Shown here: positions 9,529-19,276 of the stretch, one piece after another
How positions within the stretch are numbered: the stretch's first letter is position 1
Layout: each line of letters opens with the position of its first letter
NCBI GenBank assembly: GCA_027578815.1
Contig: JANBTH010000029.1
Coordinates: 1-52,319 of the forward strand
Length of the DNA: 52,319 bases
Origin: Coemansia sp. RSA 1804
Taxonomy: Eukaryota; Kickxellomycota; Kickxellomycetes; Kickxellales; Kickxellaceae
Direction of reading: 5' to 3'
Translations under genes and position numbers: made by a program
Notes under the pieces: generated by a model
The model's database searches: none
The model's input: only the letters and a program-made list of their open reading frames with translations
Told to the model about the DNA's origin: nothing

Positions 9529-10473
9529 CTAGCCACAGAGTATAGAGCCTGCACCATTTGCCTTGCATGTGGTGCCAGGAGCACAGGGCATAGGGGTTTT
9601 CGTGCCCCAAACACAGACTTCGTAGCCAGAAGAGCCACTTGCGCAGTTCATGGCACCATGGGTGCACCCACCACTGTTGTTACCATGTGCGAAAGCTGCT
9701 TTTGTCTCTGTAGGTGCAGGAGCAGCCGCCGTAGGTGAAGAAATATTGTCAGAATCTTTCTTTGGGGCATTATTTTTGCTGGATGAGGAAAACGAACCAC
9801 TGCCAGTTACGGTAATCTTATCGGCATTGTTGTAGCGGTCCACACCAATATTGTAGTCGTCAGTCATCTCTGGGATAGTTGGGTATCCGCTAACGTTGGC
9901 AATAACCATTTTCTTACCCGTGTACGATTTGGAACCAGTTCCCTTGATCACAACATCAGCGCAGTTTTGATAGAACTCACGGTTTCCTGAAGCATTGACC
10001 CAGCTCCACGAGAATACAGCGCTGTCGCTTGATGGCAGGTCCTTTGGAAGCGTAAACGTGTAGCTCAGGACCTCTGGGTTGTTATTGCCTTTAGCTGGGC
10101 CTTTAAAGAAAAAGTATTTCAATACTTGATATACAACAACAAACGTCTTTCCACCGTCATATGAAAGAGAAAACTGTGCATGCCCACCACTGTGAGCTGC
10201 GGGATTCTGAAGAAATTGGACTGTGACAGACTGACCAGCAGTCCAGGTGGCGGCAGGCTGGGACCATTTCTTTTGGGATTTGCAGAAATTGGGAGTGGCA
10301 GGATCTATAGGACTCTTTATAATACCAGTGTTCCAGTCGTTGGGAGACGGAGGTGAACCTGCAGGTTTCACACAATAGGGACTGGCTCTTGGACAAGGGT
10401 CGGTCATAGTCATATGCGCAGAAACAGAGGCGACCAGCGCCATCATAATACAGACAAATGCTTTACACAGCAT
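9529..10473 (-). CDS. A5: AA11-like lytic polysaccharide monooxygenase with C-terminal Cys-rich module
   Basis: A 314-residue secreted protein. I place the start at ATG 10473 (MLCKAFVC) because the in-frame codon three triplets upstream is TTG. Signal peptide 1-19 (ASVSA) leaves His20 (HMTMTDPC) as the first mature residue. The inner His94 (AHSGGHAQF) and the Tyr of EFYQNCADV complete the copper brace expected for AA11. A Ser/Thr/Ala/Pro-rich linker of about 60 residues leads to a six-Cys module (CTHGAMNC, EVCVWGTKTPMPC, CAPGTTC) of CBM19/X278 type that keeps the Trp, so chitin binding is plausible. First member of the second tandem array, closest to A6 and A8. Confidence 0.92.
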   Translation of the reverse strand: MLCKAFVCIMMALVASVSAHMTMTDPCPRASPYCVKPAGSPPSPNDWNTGIIKSPIDPATPNFCKSQKKWSQPAATWTAGQSVTVQFLQNPAAHSGGHAQFSLSYDGGKTFVVVYQVLKYFFFKGPAKGNNNPEVLSYTFTLPKDLPSSDSAVFSWSWVNASGNREFYQNCADVVIKGTGSKSYTGKKMVIANVSGYPTIPEMTDDYNIGVDRYNNADKITVTGSGSFSSSSKNNAPKKDSDNISSPTAAAPAPTETKAAFAHGNNSGGCTHGAMNCASGSSGYEVCVWGTKTPMPCAPGTTCKANGAGSILCG

Positions 10474-11449
10474 AGCTAGCAAAAAATAAGTATAGATAAG
10501 AATTGAAAACGTTACCTAACGAGAATTACAAAGAATAATGTAAAGCTTGGGTTGGTTTTATTAATTGCGAATGATAAGAAACGAGCGGGGGCTTTTGCTT
10601 GGGCTTTATATTTAAAAAATAAAATGTATTTGTCTGGCTTATCGACTTAGGTTTAAGCATTCTAACCAATATTAGGAAGTGCGTAAACTTATAGGTGACA
10701 ATAGACTAGTAAAGATAAGTAGAAGTGGAGATGGATATCCATTTAGATCATCCGATCATTATTCCATCAAATCCAGAAAACGGATTGAATAGACATTTTT
10801 CAACAAAAAAGAAAATAGTAATAAAACGGATTCTGAAAATACAGAGAAAGTCACTCCCACGACCAACCTACCAACGGGGTCACCGGAATATCAGTACATA
10901 GAAATGGAGTCATCATTTGTGAAACGGCTGGCTGTTCTGGAAGCTGATTAAAATATAATATAATAGCGCAAGATAACTCTGATGTAAGCAGTGTCGCGTC
11001 AAACAAAATATATCAAGCCAGATATTAAATATTGCATTTATTAATTTATAGGTTCTGCTGCATTACAAACATCTGTTTCAATGGGGTTTCAAGTGGAATA
11101 CAAAAAGTATGTTATTTACTATAAGGAAACCTATCAAACTACTATTCAGGACAAGCCGCGGCTTTTATACGTTGGCGCTCATTGTCCGGTACAGCTTATA
11201 ACATTCTTATTATCCTTTGTGAGGATGTTAAGTGTCAGACACCGATCTCAGATCATTCACTCATTATACAGAGTCGCGTATCATTATCAGAGCTGATTAA
11301 TATTAGTCGCTGATCTCAGGTCCTTACTCATTGCTCTGAGCAACACATCATATACAAGGAAAAACTTCTAACGCATGTTGTTAATTAGAATATGTGCACT
11401 TGTAGTTTGTTGTCATACCATAGATGTCTACTTAAAAAAGGTAGAAATA
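10474..11449 (-). promoter_or_regulatory. upstream spacer of A5
   Basis: A minus-strand TATAAAG box (plus 10604-10610) lies about 131 bp before the start, next to an AATTGCGAATGATAAGAA(A)CGAGCGGGG patch that recurs before A7 and in weaker form before A6. Around 10730-10950 a stretch is related to the A6 and A7 spacers (ACCAACGGGGTCA at about 10870). An imperfect direct repeat (about 11243-11273 and 11309-11340) and an isolated minus-strand TATAAAAG (11162-11169) have no evident gene attached. Confidence 0.5.
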
Positions 11450-12400
11450 TTATGCATAGTCACAGAGAATAGAACCAGCACCGTTTGTCTTGCATGCAGT
11501 GCCAGGAGCACAGGGCATAGGGGTTTTCGTGCCCCAAACACAGACTTCGTAGCCAGAAGAGCCACTTGCGCAGTTCATGGCACCGTGGGTGCACCCACCA
11601 CTGTTGTTATTAGATGTAGAAGCCGCCGGTGTCTGTGTTGGCGTAGGAGCAGCCGCAGTGGATGAGGGAATATTGTCAGGATTGTCCTTTGGGGCATTAT
11701 TTCCTCCGGATGAGGAAGTTGAACCGCTGCCGGTCACGGTAATATCTTCAGCACTGTTATAAAGGTCGACACCAATATTGTAGTCATCGGCCATCTCTGG
11801 GATAGTTGGGTATCCGTTAATGTTGGCAATAACCATCTTCTTACCCGTATACGATGTGGAACCAGTTCCCTTGATCACAACATCAGCGCAGTTTTGATAG
11901 AACTCACGGTTTCCTGAAGCATTGACCCAGCTCCACGAGAATACAGCGCTGTCGCTTGATGGCAGGTCCTTTGGAAGCGTAAATGTGTAGCTCAGGACCT
12001 CTGGGTTGTTATTGTATTTAGCGGGGCCATTAAAGAAAAAGTATTTCAATACCTGGTAGACAACAACAAACGTCTTTCCACCGTCATATGAAAGAGAAAA
12101 CTGTGCATGCCCACCACTGTGAGCTGCGGAATTCTGAAGAAACTTGACTGTGACAGACTGACCAGCAGTCCAGGTGGCAGCAGGCTGAGACCATTTCATT
12201 TGGGTTTTGCAGAAATTGGGAGTGGCAGGATCTATAGGACTCTTTATATTACCAGTGTCCCAACTGCCAGAAGTCGGGGCAGTGCCTGCAGGTTTCACAC
12301 AATAGGGACTGGCTCTTGGACAAGGATCGGTCATAGTCATATGCGCAGAAACAGAGGCGGCCAGCGCCATCATAATACAGACAAATGCTTTACACAGCAT
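11450..12400 (-). CDS. A6: AA11-like lytic polysaccharide monooxygenase with C-terminal Cys-rich module
   Basis: A 316-residue paralog of A5. The start is ATG 12400 (MLCKAFVC); the upstream in-frame TTG is not needed. Signal peptide 1-19 ends ASVSA, then His20 begins the mature enzyme. The second brace His lies in AHSGGHAQF and the axial Tyr in EFYQNCADV. The linker is rich in Thr, Pro, Ser and Asn, which suggests O-mannosylation. The Cys-rich module (CTHGAMNC to the C-terminus) is nearly identical to that of A5. All residues needed for a chitin-type AA11 oxidase are present. The unit repeats the A5 gene together with its upstream DNA. Confidence 0.92.
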   Translation of the reverse strand: MLCKAFVCIMMALAASVSAHMTMTDPCPRASPYCVKPAGTAPTSGSWDTGNIKSPIDPATPNFCKTQMKWSQPAATWTAGQSVTVKFLQNSAAHSGGHAQFSLSYDGGKTFVVVYQVLKYFFFNGPAKYNNNPEVLSYTFTLPKDLPSSDSAVFSWSWVNASGNREFYQNCADVVIKGTGSTSYTGKKMVIANINGYPTIPEMADDYNIGVDLYNSAEDITVTGSGSTSSSGGNNAPKDNPDNIPSSTAAAPTPTQTPAASTSNNNSGGCTHGAMNCASGSSGYEVCVWGTKTPMPCAPGTACKTNGAGSILCDYA

Positions 12401-13468
12401 AGCTAGCAAAAAATAAGTATAGATAAGAATTGAAAACGTTACCTAATAAAAATTACAAAGAAGAATATAAAGCTTAGGTTGATTTCATTAATTGCTGATA
12501 GAAAGAAGCGGTCGAAAGAAATTGCTTAGAATTTATATTCAAAGTACGGCAGTATCCGTAAATTCTTTGTCGTCATAAACATGCACTTGTGCTTTTCTTA
12601 ATAATAGCGTCAAAGCGCACATGAATGTCACTGGATTATTATTATTAAGCAAGAAAAGTTTAGAGTTGGATATCCACATGGATCATCTGGTTTTCCGATT
12701 AATACTATTAATACATTGAAGTTTAATGAAGTATTATTCAAACAAAATAATCCAACATGTGCAAAAAGAATAATAGAATTTGTTGATAAAAATGAGAGTA
12801 TGGTTGTTTACATGATCAACTTACCGAGTAGGCCACCAGAATAGTGACATAATAAAACCCCATGAATATGACGCTGCTTGCTGTTTTGATGATTTCCAAT
12901 TTCATGATTTGTACTGCTTGTGCATTTATTATAATGTCAACAGCCAAGCCATATGCTCTTTTTATTAAAACTGATAGAATGCCTGCTTGGAGATTGTCTC
13001 TAAAATTGACTATACTTGAATGCATTACATGCGTCTGCAAATTTATTTGTTTGAATTTTTGTAAAAAAGATACCAAACCAGCAGGCTAGCATATGCAAAG
13101 ATCAAAAAGCGTATAACAAACAATGTACGTAGACATAGCAATATAATATTTTAAATTTGTAAATATTTTCTAATATTATTCGTTGGTTGCCAGGCTTCCT
13201 ACACTACTGTGCGCCAGTCAGAAAGCAAAGAGCGCTTACAAAAACACATGGGGCCATTATCTCCTACATCTGTTAGCAGCGACATTGCTGTTATAATGTA
13301 TAGATACGTTTTTAAACATTTTCCATTGAGATAATGAATCTCTGTTGCCTCTAAAAAGATTATTGTTGTCAGCATAATAAGGAAATGCAATAAAAGCGTA
13401 GCTATATAATATACACACTTGCAGTGTACCATCCTACCATTAATGCTTGCCTGATAAGAACAGAAAAA
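12401..13468 (-). promoter_or_regulatory. upstream spacer of A6
   Basis: A TATAAAT box on the minus strand (plus 12532-12537) is about 132 bp before the start. The distal 800 bp aligns by eye with the A7 spacer. It contains two minus-strand stretches that stay open (about 13080-12816 and 13420-13199), whereas the aligned A7 spacer has stops. I do not call a gene here; see the findings. Confidence 0.5.
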
Positions 13469-14500
13469 CTATGCATAGTCACAGATAATAGAGCCTGCGC
13501 CATTTGCCTTGCATTTAGTGCCAGGAGCACAGGGCATAGGGGTTATTGTTCCCAAAACACAGACTTCGTAGCCAGTGGAGCCACTTGCGCAGTTCATGGC
13601 CCCATGGGTGCATCCAGAACCACCAGAGGAGATTCCACCAGAGGAGGTTCCACCAGTGCTGAACAAGGTGGTGGTTACAGGGCTTGCCCCGGAGCCAACT
13701 GAAACTACTGGGGCTGCAGAAGTGGCTTTAGAAGCCGTGGTAGTTTTAACAGCAGAAATTGTATCCGAATCGGCTTTGGTGGCTGCACCAGTTTTGGAGG
13801 CTGTACCGCCAGAGGTGGTACCGCTTCCAGTCACCGTTATTGATGGTGCATTGTTGTATAGCTCTAATCCCGTTAAGTAATTATGCTCATACATACTGTA
13901 AATAGTTGGGTATCCGTTAATGTTGGCAATTACCATTTTCTTGCCAGTGTACGATTTGGAACCATTTCCTTTAATCACCACATCAGCACAGTTTTGATAA
14001 AACTCGGCATTTCCTGAAGCACCAACCCAACTCCATGAGAATACAGCGCTGTCACTTGATGGCAGATCCTTTGGAAGAGTGAACGTGTAACTAAGAAACT
14101 GCGCAGTGTTATTGAGTTTAGCTGGTCCTGAAAAGAAAAAGTATTTCAATACTTGATATACAACAACAAAATTTTTCCCACCATCATATGAAATAGAAAA
14201 TTGAGCATGTCCACCACTGTGAGCTGCACCGTCATAATAGAATTTAACAGTGATTGACTGACCAGCAGTCCAAATCGCGGCAGGCTGAGACCATTTCATT
14301 TGGGATTTGCAGAATTTGGGAGTATTATAATCTATAGGGCTTTTTATAATACTAGCATCCCAGTCGCTGGAGGGCGGAGGTGAACCTGCAGGTTTCACAC
14401 AATAGGGACTGGCTCTTGGACAAGGGTCGGTCATAGTCATATGCGCAGAAACAGAGGCGACCAGCGCCACCATAATACAGACAAATGCTCTGCACAGCAT
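13469..14500 (-). CDS. A7: AA11-like lytic polysaccharide monooxygenase with long Ser/Thr/Gly linker
   Basis: A 343-residue secreted protein, the longest of the second array. Signal peptide 1-19 (ASVSA) leaves His20 (HMTMTDPC). The inner His (AHSGGHAQF) and the Tyr of EFYQNCADV are intact. It differs from A5, A6 and A8 by a longer linker of about 90 residues rich in Ser, Thr, Gly and Ala (TTTASKATSAAPV, SSGGISSGGSG), probably O-glycosylated, before the six-Cys module (CTHGAMNC, YEVCVLGTITPMPC). In that module the usual Trp is replaced by Leu, which could weaken chitin binding. Catalytic competence is expected. Confidence 0.92.
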   Translation of the reverse strand: MLCRAFVCIMVALVASVSAHMTMTDPCPRASPYCVKPAGSPPPSSDWDASIIKSPIDYNTPKFCKSQMKWSQPAAIWTAGQSITVKFYYDGAAHSGGHAQFSISYDGGKNFVVVYQVLKYFFFSGPAKLNNTAQFLSYTFTLPKDLPSSDSAVFSWSWVGASGNAEFYQNCADVVIKGNGSKSYTGKKMVIANINGYPTIYSMYEHNYLTGLELYNNAPSITVTGSGTTSGGTASKTGAATKADSDTISAVKTTTASKATSAAPVVSVGSGASPVTTTLFSTGGTSSGGISSGGSGCTHGAMNCASGSTGYEVCVLGTITPMPCAPGTKCKANGAGSIICDYA

Positions 14501-15566
14501 AGCTAAAAATAAATAAAATATTAGTAAAAGTTAAATACGTTACTTGTTAGAAAATATAAAGAATGTAAAGCTTAAATTGGTTTCGCTAATTGCGAATGGC
14601 AAGAAGCGAGCGGGGAGCCTTTTCTTGGGCTTTATATTTAGAAAGATGGGATATTCCTGCATTTTCTGCTGTTCTAAATGTACGTACTTTTTCTTACTAA
14701 TATTGAAACCACAAGCGCACAGTAATGTCACTAGACTTGGACAATAAAGTAAGGGGAAGTGAGGATAGATATTCATTTAGATTATCCGATCTCTCGTCAA
14801 CTAACCCTATAAACAAGTTTAGGTTTAGTCATACGTTTATTAAACAAAAAATATCAAATGGGCCGTATTAAAAGCGGATATTAATAAAAATGAAATTGAG
14901 GTCGCTCGCATGATCGGTTTACCAACGGGGTCATAGGAATATCGACATATAGAAGTGGAAACCCTGCATGTGACATTTCTGATTGTTCATAATATGAATA
15001 ATCTCGTGATTAGTACTGACTGTTCATTTTCCTACTATCAAGGATCAAGCCATGTGCGCTTTTTCATGGAGACTGATAGAACAAACGCCTGATTAGGATT
15101 TGGCTCTACAAACGTCTATGTTTGAGTGAGTCTTGCGAGGCCGTTTGTTCATTTGTTTAGGATTGGACAGAGAAACGGCAAAAAACCAACGAACAAAAGT
15201 AATATCTGTATAACACGAAAAAAACAACGTACATGGGCTTATTAATAAAATATTGGCAAATTATAGATATTCGTAAACGCAAGCTATCTGTAGTCGAGAA
15301 TCCTATTATGCAGTGCTAGTTAGAATTCAAGGTGACCTTGGAAAAGAGCTCATGCTTGTTTTTCTAACCTGGAAACACCGACATTGCTGCTATACAATAT
15401 GGAACATTGTTTCAACATTGTCGGACTGGGAAACAGACAACCACAATCTCTAATCATTTGGTATTAACGACATAATAAAAAACGCAATGCATCTGGAGTG
15501 ACATGGAATGTACAGTCATAGTTTCCTGTCCTACCATATATGCTTAAAAAAGCTGAAAAGATGTGC
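14501..15566 (-). promoter_or_regulatory. upstream spacer of A7
   Basis: A minus-strand TATAAAG box (plus 14630-14636) lies about 130 bp before the start, beside an AATTGCGAATGGCAAGAAGCGAGCGGGG block shared with A5. Distal DNA (about 14755-15470) is a diverged copy of the A6 spacer and has stops in all frames of interest. No gene is seen. Confidence 0.5.
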
Positions 15567-16511
15567 TTAGGCACAGAGAATAGAATCAGCACCGTTTGCC
15601 TTGCATGTGGTGCCAGGAGCACAGGGCATAGGGGTTTTTATACCCCAGACACAGACTTCGTAGCCGGAGGAGCCACCTGCACAGTTCATGGCACCGTGGG
15701 TACATCCACCACTGTTGTTACCAGGTGCGGAAGCTGCTTTTGTCTCCGTAGGTGCAGGAGCAGCCGCCGTAGGTGAAGGAATATTGTCAGAATCTTTCTT
15801 TGGGGCATTATTTCCGCTGGATGAGGAAGACGAACCACTGCCAGTTACAGTAACCTTATCGGCATTGTTGTAGCGGTCCACACCAATATTGTAGTCATTG
15901 ACCATTTCTGGGATAGTTGGGTATCCGCTAACGTTGGCAATAACCATTTTCTTACCCGTGTAAGATTTGGAACCAGTTCCCTTGATCACAACATCAGCGC
16001 AGTTTTGATAAAACTCACGGTTTCCTGAAGCATTGACCCAGCTCCACGAGAATACAGCGCTGTCGCTTGACGGCAAATCCTTTGGAAGCGTAAACGTGTA
16101 GCTCAGGACCTCTGGGTTGTTATTGTATTTAGCGGGGCCATTAAAGAAAAAGTATTTCAATACCTGGTAGACAACAACAAACGTCTTTCCACCGTCATAT
16201 GAAAGAGAAAACTGTGCATGCCCACCACTGTGAGCTGCGGAATTCTGAAGAAACTTAACTGTGACGGACTGACCAGCAGTCCAGGTTGCAGCAGGCTGAG
16301 ACCATTTTATTTGGGATTTGCAGAAATTGGGAGTGGCAGGATCTATAGGACTCTTTATATTACCAGTGTCCCAACTGCCGGGAGCCGGGGCAGTGCCTGC
16401 AGGTTTCACACAATAGGGACTGGCTCTTGGACAAGGGTCGGTCATAGTCATATGCGCAGAAACAGAGGCGACCAGCGCCAATGTACAGAGTAACCAAGCT
16501 TTAAGAAACAT
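15567..16511 (-). CDS. A8: AA11-like lytic polysaccharide monooxygenase with C-terminal Cys-rich module
   Basis: A 314-residue secreted paralog of A5. Its signal peptide is different (MFLKAWLLCTLALVASVSA), showing that the exchange of sequence with its neighbours stops at the 5' end, but His20 again follows SVSA. The brace His in AHSGGHAQF and the Tyr in EFYQNCADV are present. The linker (SSSSGNNAPKKDSDNI, then Ala/Pro/Thr) and the six-Cys module match A5 closely. This is the 5'-most gene of the 2.0-kb array, and its promoter does not resemble those of A5-A7. Confidence 0.92.
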   Translation of the reverse strand: MFLKAWLLCTLALVASVSAHMTMTDPCPRASPYCVKPAGTAPAPGSWDTGNIKSPIDPATPNFCKSQIKWSQPAATWTAGQSVTVKFLQNSAAHSGGHAQFSLSYDGGKTFVVVYQVLKYFFFNGPAKYNNNPEVLSYTFTLPKDLPSSDSAVFSWSWVNASGNREFYQNCADVVIKGTGSKSYTGKKMVIANVSGYPTIPEMVNDYNIGVDRYNNADKVTVTGSGSSSSSSGNNAPKKDSDNIPSPTAAAPAPTETKAASAPGNNSGGCTHGAMNCAGGSSGYEVCVWGIKTPMPCAPGTTCKANGADSILCA

Positions 16512-17310
16512 TAAACTAGTTAAGCAAAAAATAAAAATAAAATAAAGAATACAAGAAAATAAAGATACAAGAAACTCAAGTGCAAATCTAGGTTATTTCA
16601 TTTGAGATACGAGATAATAGGAAGAAAGTTCTTTTCATTCAAAGGCGTACATGCAGGAGGTGGAATTATATAGGAAAGCTCAATATGCATGTAAGTGTAT
16701 AATTTCAATTATTTTTCTATCAAAAAAGCGAGACAACCAAGTGCAAAACCTTTACACTGCAACAATATTTTCTCTTTTGCACACATGAACATCATTGGAT
16801 CATCTTAGCGTGCTAACTGAATGTGGTGCAATTAATTAACTTGCCGAATATTTCAATAAGAGAAGCGCAACATCAGAAGACCAGAGCACATTATCCAGTA
16901 AAGTATATGTTCTTCTAATGTAGAAATATATTATGATTTCTATGGGTCACAATTCGGAAGTATTAAAGTGTAGAAAATCAGCAATAAATCCCTTTTTCTC
17001 TTGAAGTGTGGAAAATCAGCAGACGCTGTGAATTGTGACCACCACTAACTGCCACTATTTTTAAACTTTTTTCAAAAGCTGTCAAACCAGAGAATTCAAT
17101 TAATTCGGATATGTATCATTTTAATTAGAAAAGACCATGTGGACCATGGACCATGTCAGTTGAGTAGAAACCCCAATCATGTGAACGAATAAATAATTGT
17201 ATTTGAAAAATGAATGACTTGATAGGGTAAAAATATGTATCTTATCAGCAGCTACAGCTATTATTTTGACTCTGAAAAAAATGATCATGACTATAATTTC
17301 CTAACTAACT
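16512..17310. other. spacer A8-A9 with inverted-repeat structure
   Basis: A minus-strand TATATAA (plus 16666-16672) about 155 bp before A8 is a possible TATA box. Further on is a perfect 11-bp inverted repeat (16945-16955 and 17030-17040) enclosing a 17-bp direct repeat. No coding potential is seen. Confidence 0.5.
16945..17040. repeat. 11-bp inverted repeat enclosing a 17-bp direct repeat
   Basis: GGTCACAATTC at 16945-16955 is the exact reverse complement of GAATTGTGACC at 17030-17040. Inside, AAGTGTAGAAAATCAGC (16966-16982) is repeated at 17004-17020 with one mismatch. The 96-bp element could fold as a stem-loop. Its origin is unknown. Confidence 0.7.
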
Positions 17311-18351
17311 CTACATGTGCTTCACACATTTTGACGCGGCATGCGGCGACTTTGCAACGTAGCCGCCAGATGCCGCCGCCGGTAGACTTGTGGGCACAGT
17401 TGAGACCGTTGAGAACAGAGCAGTCGAAGGAGCAGCGTATCCGTGGTAGGCAGGCGCCTCGCTTGTCACCAGAGGAGCAGGCACCATAGTGGGTTTGACA
17501 TTACTGCTAGTCTCGACAAAAGGCAAGGGGGCTGGCGGAGTAGGTGCCATGGATGGAATAGCTGGAAGAGTAGATACAGCGGATAACCCGTCAATTGAGC
17601 TGGGCTGCGGTTCGGCGTAGGAGCCTTGGACTGGAGAGGCAGGCGCCTGTTGCGCGCCATTGCCGTAGACGGTGATATTTTTGCGGCTGTTGAACAAGTC
17701 AATTCCAGTCTCATAATCACCGTTGAACTCGGGAATTATGGGCGAATTGGGACCATAGTTGGCAATCAGCAACTCCGGACCGCTGAATGAGCCCGAACTG
17801 GCACCCTTAATGGCTACATCGGCGCAGTTCATATAGAACTCGCGATTGCCGGAGCTGTTAATAAACGACCACGCAAACACTGCTCTGTCGGAGCTCGGAA
17901 GGGTCTCAGGCAGCTTGAACGAATAAGAAAGAATAGCTGCTGTGTTGACAAGTGCCGACGGCTTTGCTCCAAGGAAACAGTAACGTAGCTCATCGTGTAC
18001 AACTACGAATGACTTTCCGCCGTCGTAGGACAAGGAGAAGGAGCAGTGGCCGCCCGAGTGGATTGCTGCGTGTGGATTGAATTCAACAGTGACCGTCTCG
18101 CCGGCAGTCCAGGTAACAGCTGGCGTGGCATAGGGCGTGGTGTACTTGCACAGCGGCTGCGACACATATTGGTTTGTACCAATTGGAGCGTTGATGCTGT
18201 AATCCAGCGACTGGCCGGCCGGCAGTGCTGGGCAGTCTGTGCAGAAAGGCGAGTACCGAACACAGGGCGTTTTCAAGGAAACATGCGCCAACACGCCTGT
18301 TGTAACCAACGAGACACTAGCGATGAATGAAAATGGACCTTGAAGTCTCAT
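17311..18351 (-). CDS. A9: divergent AA11-like LPMO with Pro/Ser/Ala-rich tail and no Cys-rich module
   Basis: A 346-residue secreted protein. I choose ATG 18351 (MRLQGPFSF) because it begins a proper signal peptide; an in-frame ATG 96 bases upstream adds an implausible leader. Cleavage after VLA exposes His23 (HVSLKTPC). The second His is in IHSGGHCSF and the axial Tyr in EFYMNCADV, so the copper brace is complete. After the catalytic domain comes about 110 residues rich in Pro, Ala, Ser, Thr and Val. The protein ends KCVKHM with no CBM19/X278-type module, unlike every other AA11-like gene here. Codons are more GC-rich than in A1-A8, suggesting an older, separately evolving gene. Confidence 0.88.
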   Translation of the reverse strand: MRLQGPFSFIASVSLVTTGVLAHVSLKTPCVRYSPFCTDCPALPAGQSLDYSINAPIGTNQYVSQPLCKYTTPYATPAVTWTAGETVTVEFNPHAAIHSGGHCSFSLSYDGGKSFVVVHDELRYCFLGAKPSALVNTAAILSYSFKLPETLPSSDRAVFAWSFINSSGNREFYMNCADVAIKGASSGSFSGPELLIANYGPNSPIIPEFNGDYETGIDLFNSRKNITVYGNGAQQAPASPVQGSYAEPQPSSIDGLSAVSTLPAIPSMAPTPPAPLPFVETSSNVKPTMVPAPLVTSEAPAYHGYAAPSTALFSTVSTVPTSLPAAASGGYVAKSPHAASKCVKHM

Positions 18352-19276
18352 GGTCTGTTTCTTGAAGTTGAGGAGGAGATTTGATGTTAATGAATGTCGT
18401 GAGTGAGTGATTGGGTAGATGCGGCAATGCAATGCAGTTATGTCCACGAACCAGCCGCGAGTTTGCTATTTTTTGTTAGTTTTTTTTGGATGGAAGATAA
18501 AGATAGTGATAAAAATGAGGAAATGGAAGGGGGTTTGGCGTAATGCTAACGATCCTGCGAATGCTGAAAGCTTAAAACATGTGAATATGGCAGGGATAAT
18601 GCGCAACATATTTTATATGCAATATTTTTTGTCACCGAGCTCGCCTTCTACTCATCTGTCTTTTCGTGCAGCCAAGAACAGAGAAATAACCACATTGAGT
18701 GGGACCGCACTATATTGCCAGACCATATAGTAATGCAAGTAGTTTGGAAACGAGGATACGGTCAGGTTATATCATTACTGCGTCATGACGATATTGTTCT
18801 AGCCAACGTGTTTCTCTAAATTTATATCTCATTTCAAGGGGGAGGGGAGAAGTGAGAAGAAGATAGTAAAACGGCCCATCCTTGTGCTAGCACTAGCACA
18901 TTTGCATTGTTTATTTATTATTTTTTATTTGTTGGGCTGTACGGTTCAGTTGAGATGGAAAAATGTTATTGTCTAGTCGACAAGCAGTAACAGCATTGTT
19001 GGCAAGGATGAATAATGGATAACACATCATCGTACACGGTACACAATCGCATAATTGACCGTGCCTTGTGCCAATTGTTTTTTTTAGAACCCAAAATAAA
19101 AGAATTTTCAATGAGCTGTTTGCCCTGCCTTGTTGAGCTAAATTAATATCCGCTTTTATTATCTTTTCGTCATCAATTTTCTTCTACTTTGCTTCTTTCT
19201 TTGGCAAACATTTTCCACTCGTTTTTTACCTCGTGTATAGTTTTCTTTACTGAAGACATTTGGAGCGGAGGGAGAA
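18352..19276. promoter_or_regulatory. divergent promoter region A9/RPR2
   Basis: This 925-bp interval separates oppositely transcribed genes. It contains an 18-bp hairpin palindrome (18883-18900: TGTGCTAG, 2-bp loop, CTAGCACA). No TATA box is clearly placed and no gene is seen. Confidence 0.45.

Noticed and set aside
10860..10971. Short plus-strand frame ending SSFVKRLAVLEAD upstream of A5
   Set aside because: Looks protein-like, but the aligned copies in the A6 and A7 spacers have stops and there is no start in good context.
12862..13089. 75-codon plus-strand frame with hydrophobic start
   Set aside because: The homologous A7 spacer has stops in this frame, so there is no sign of selection. 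Likely chance in AT-rich DNA.
18352..18447. Upstream in-frame ATG for A9
   Set aside because: It would add a 32-residue polar leader before a good signal peptide that correctly exposes His; the internal ATG is better.
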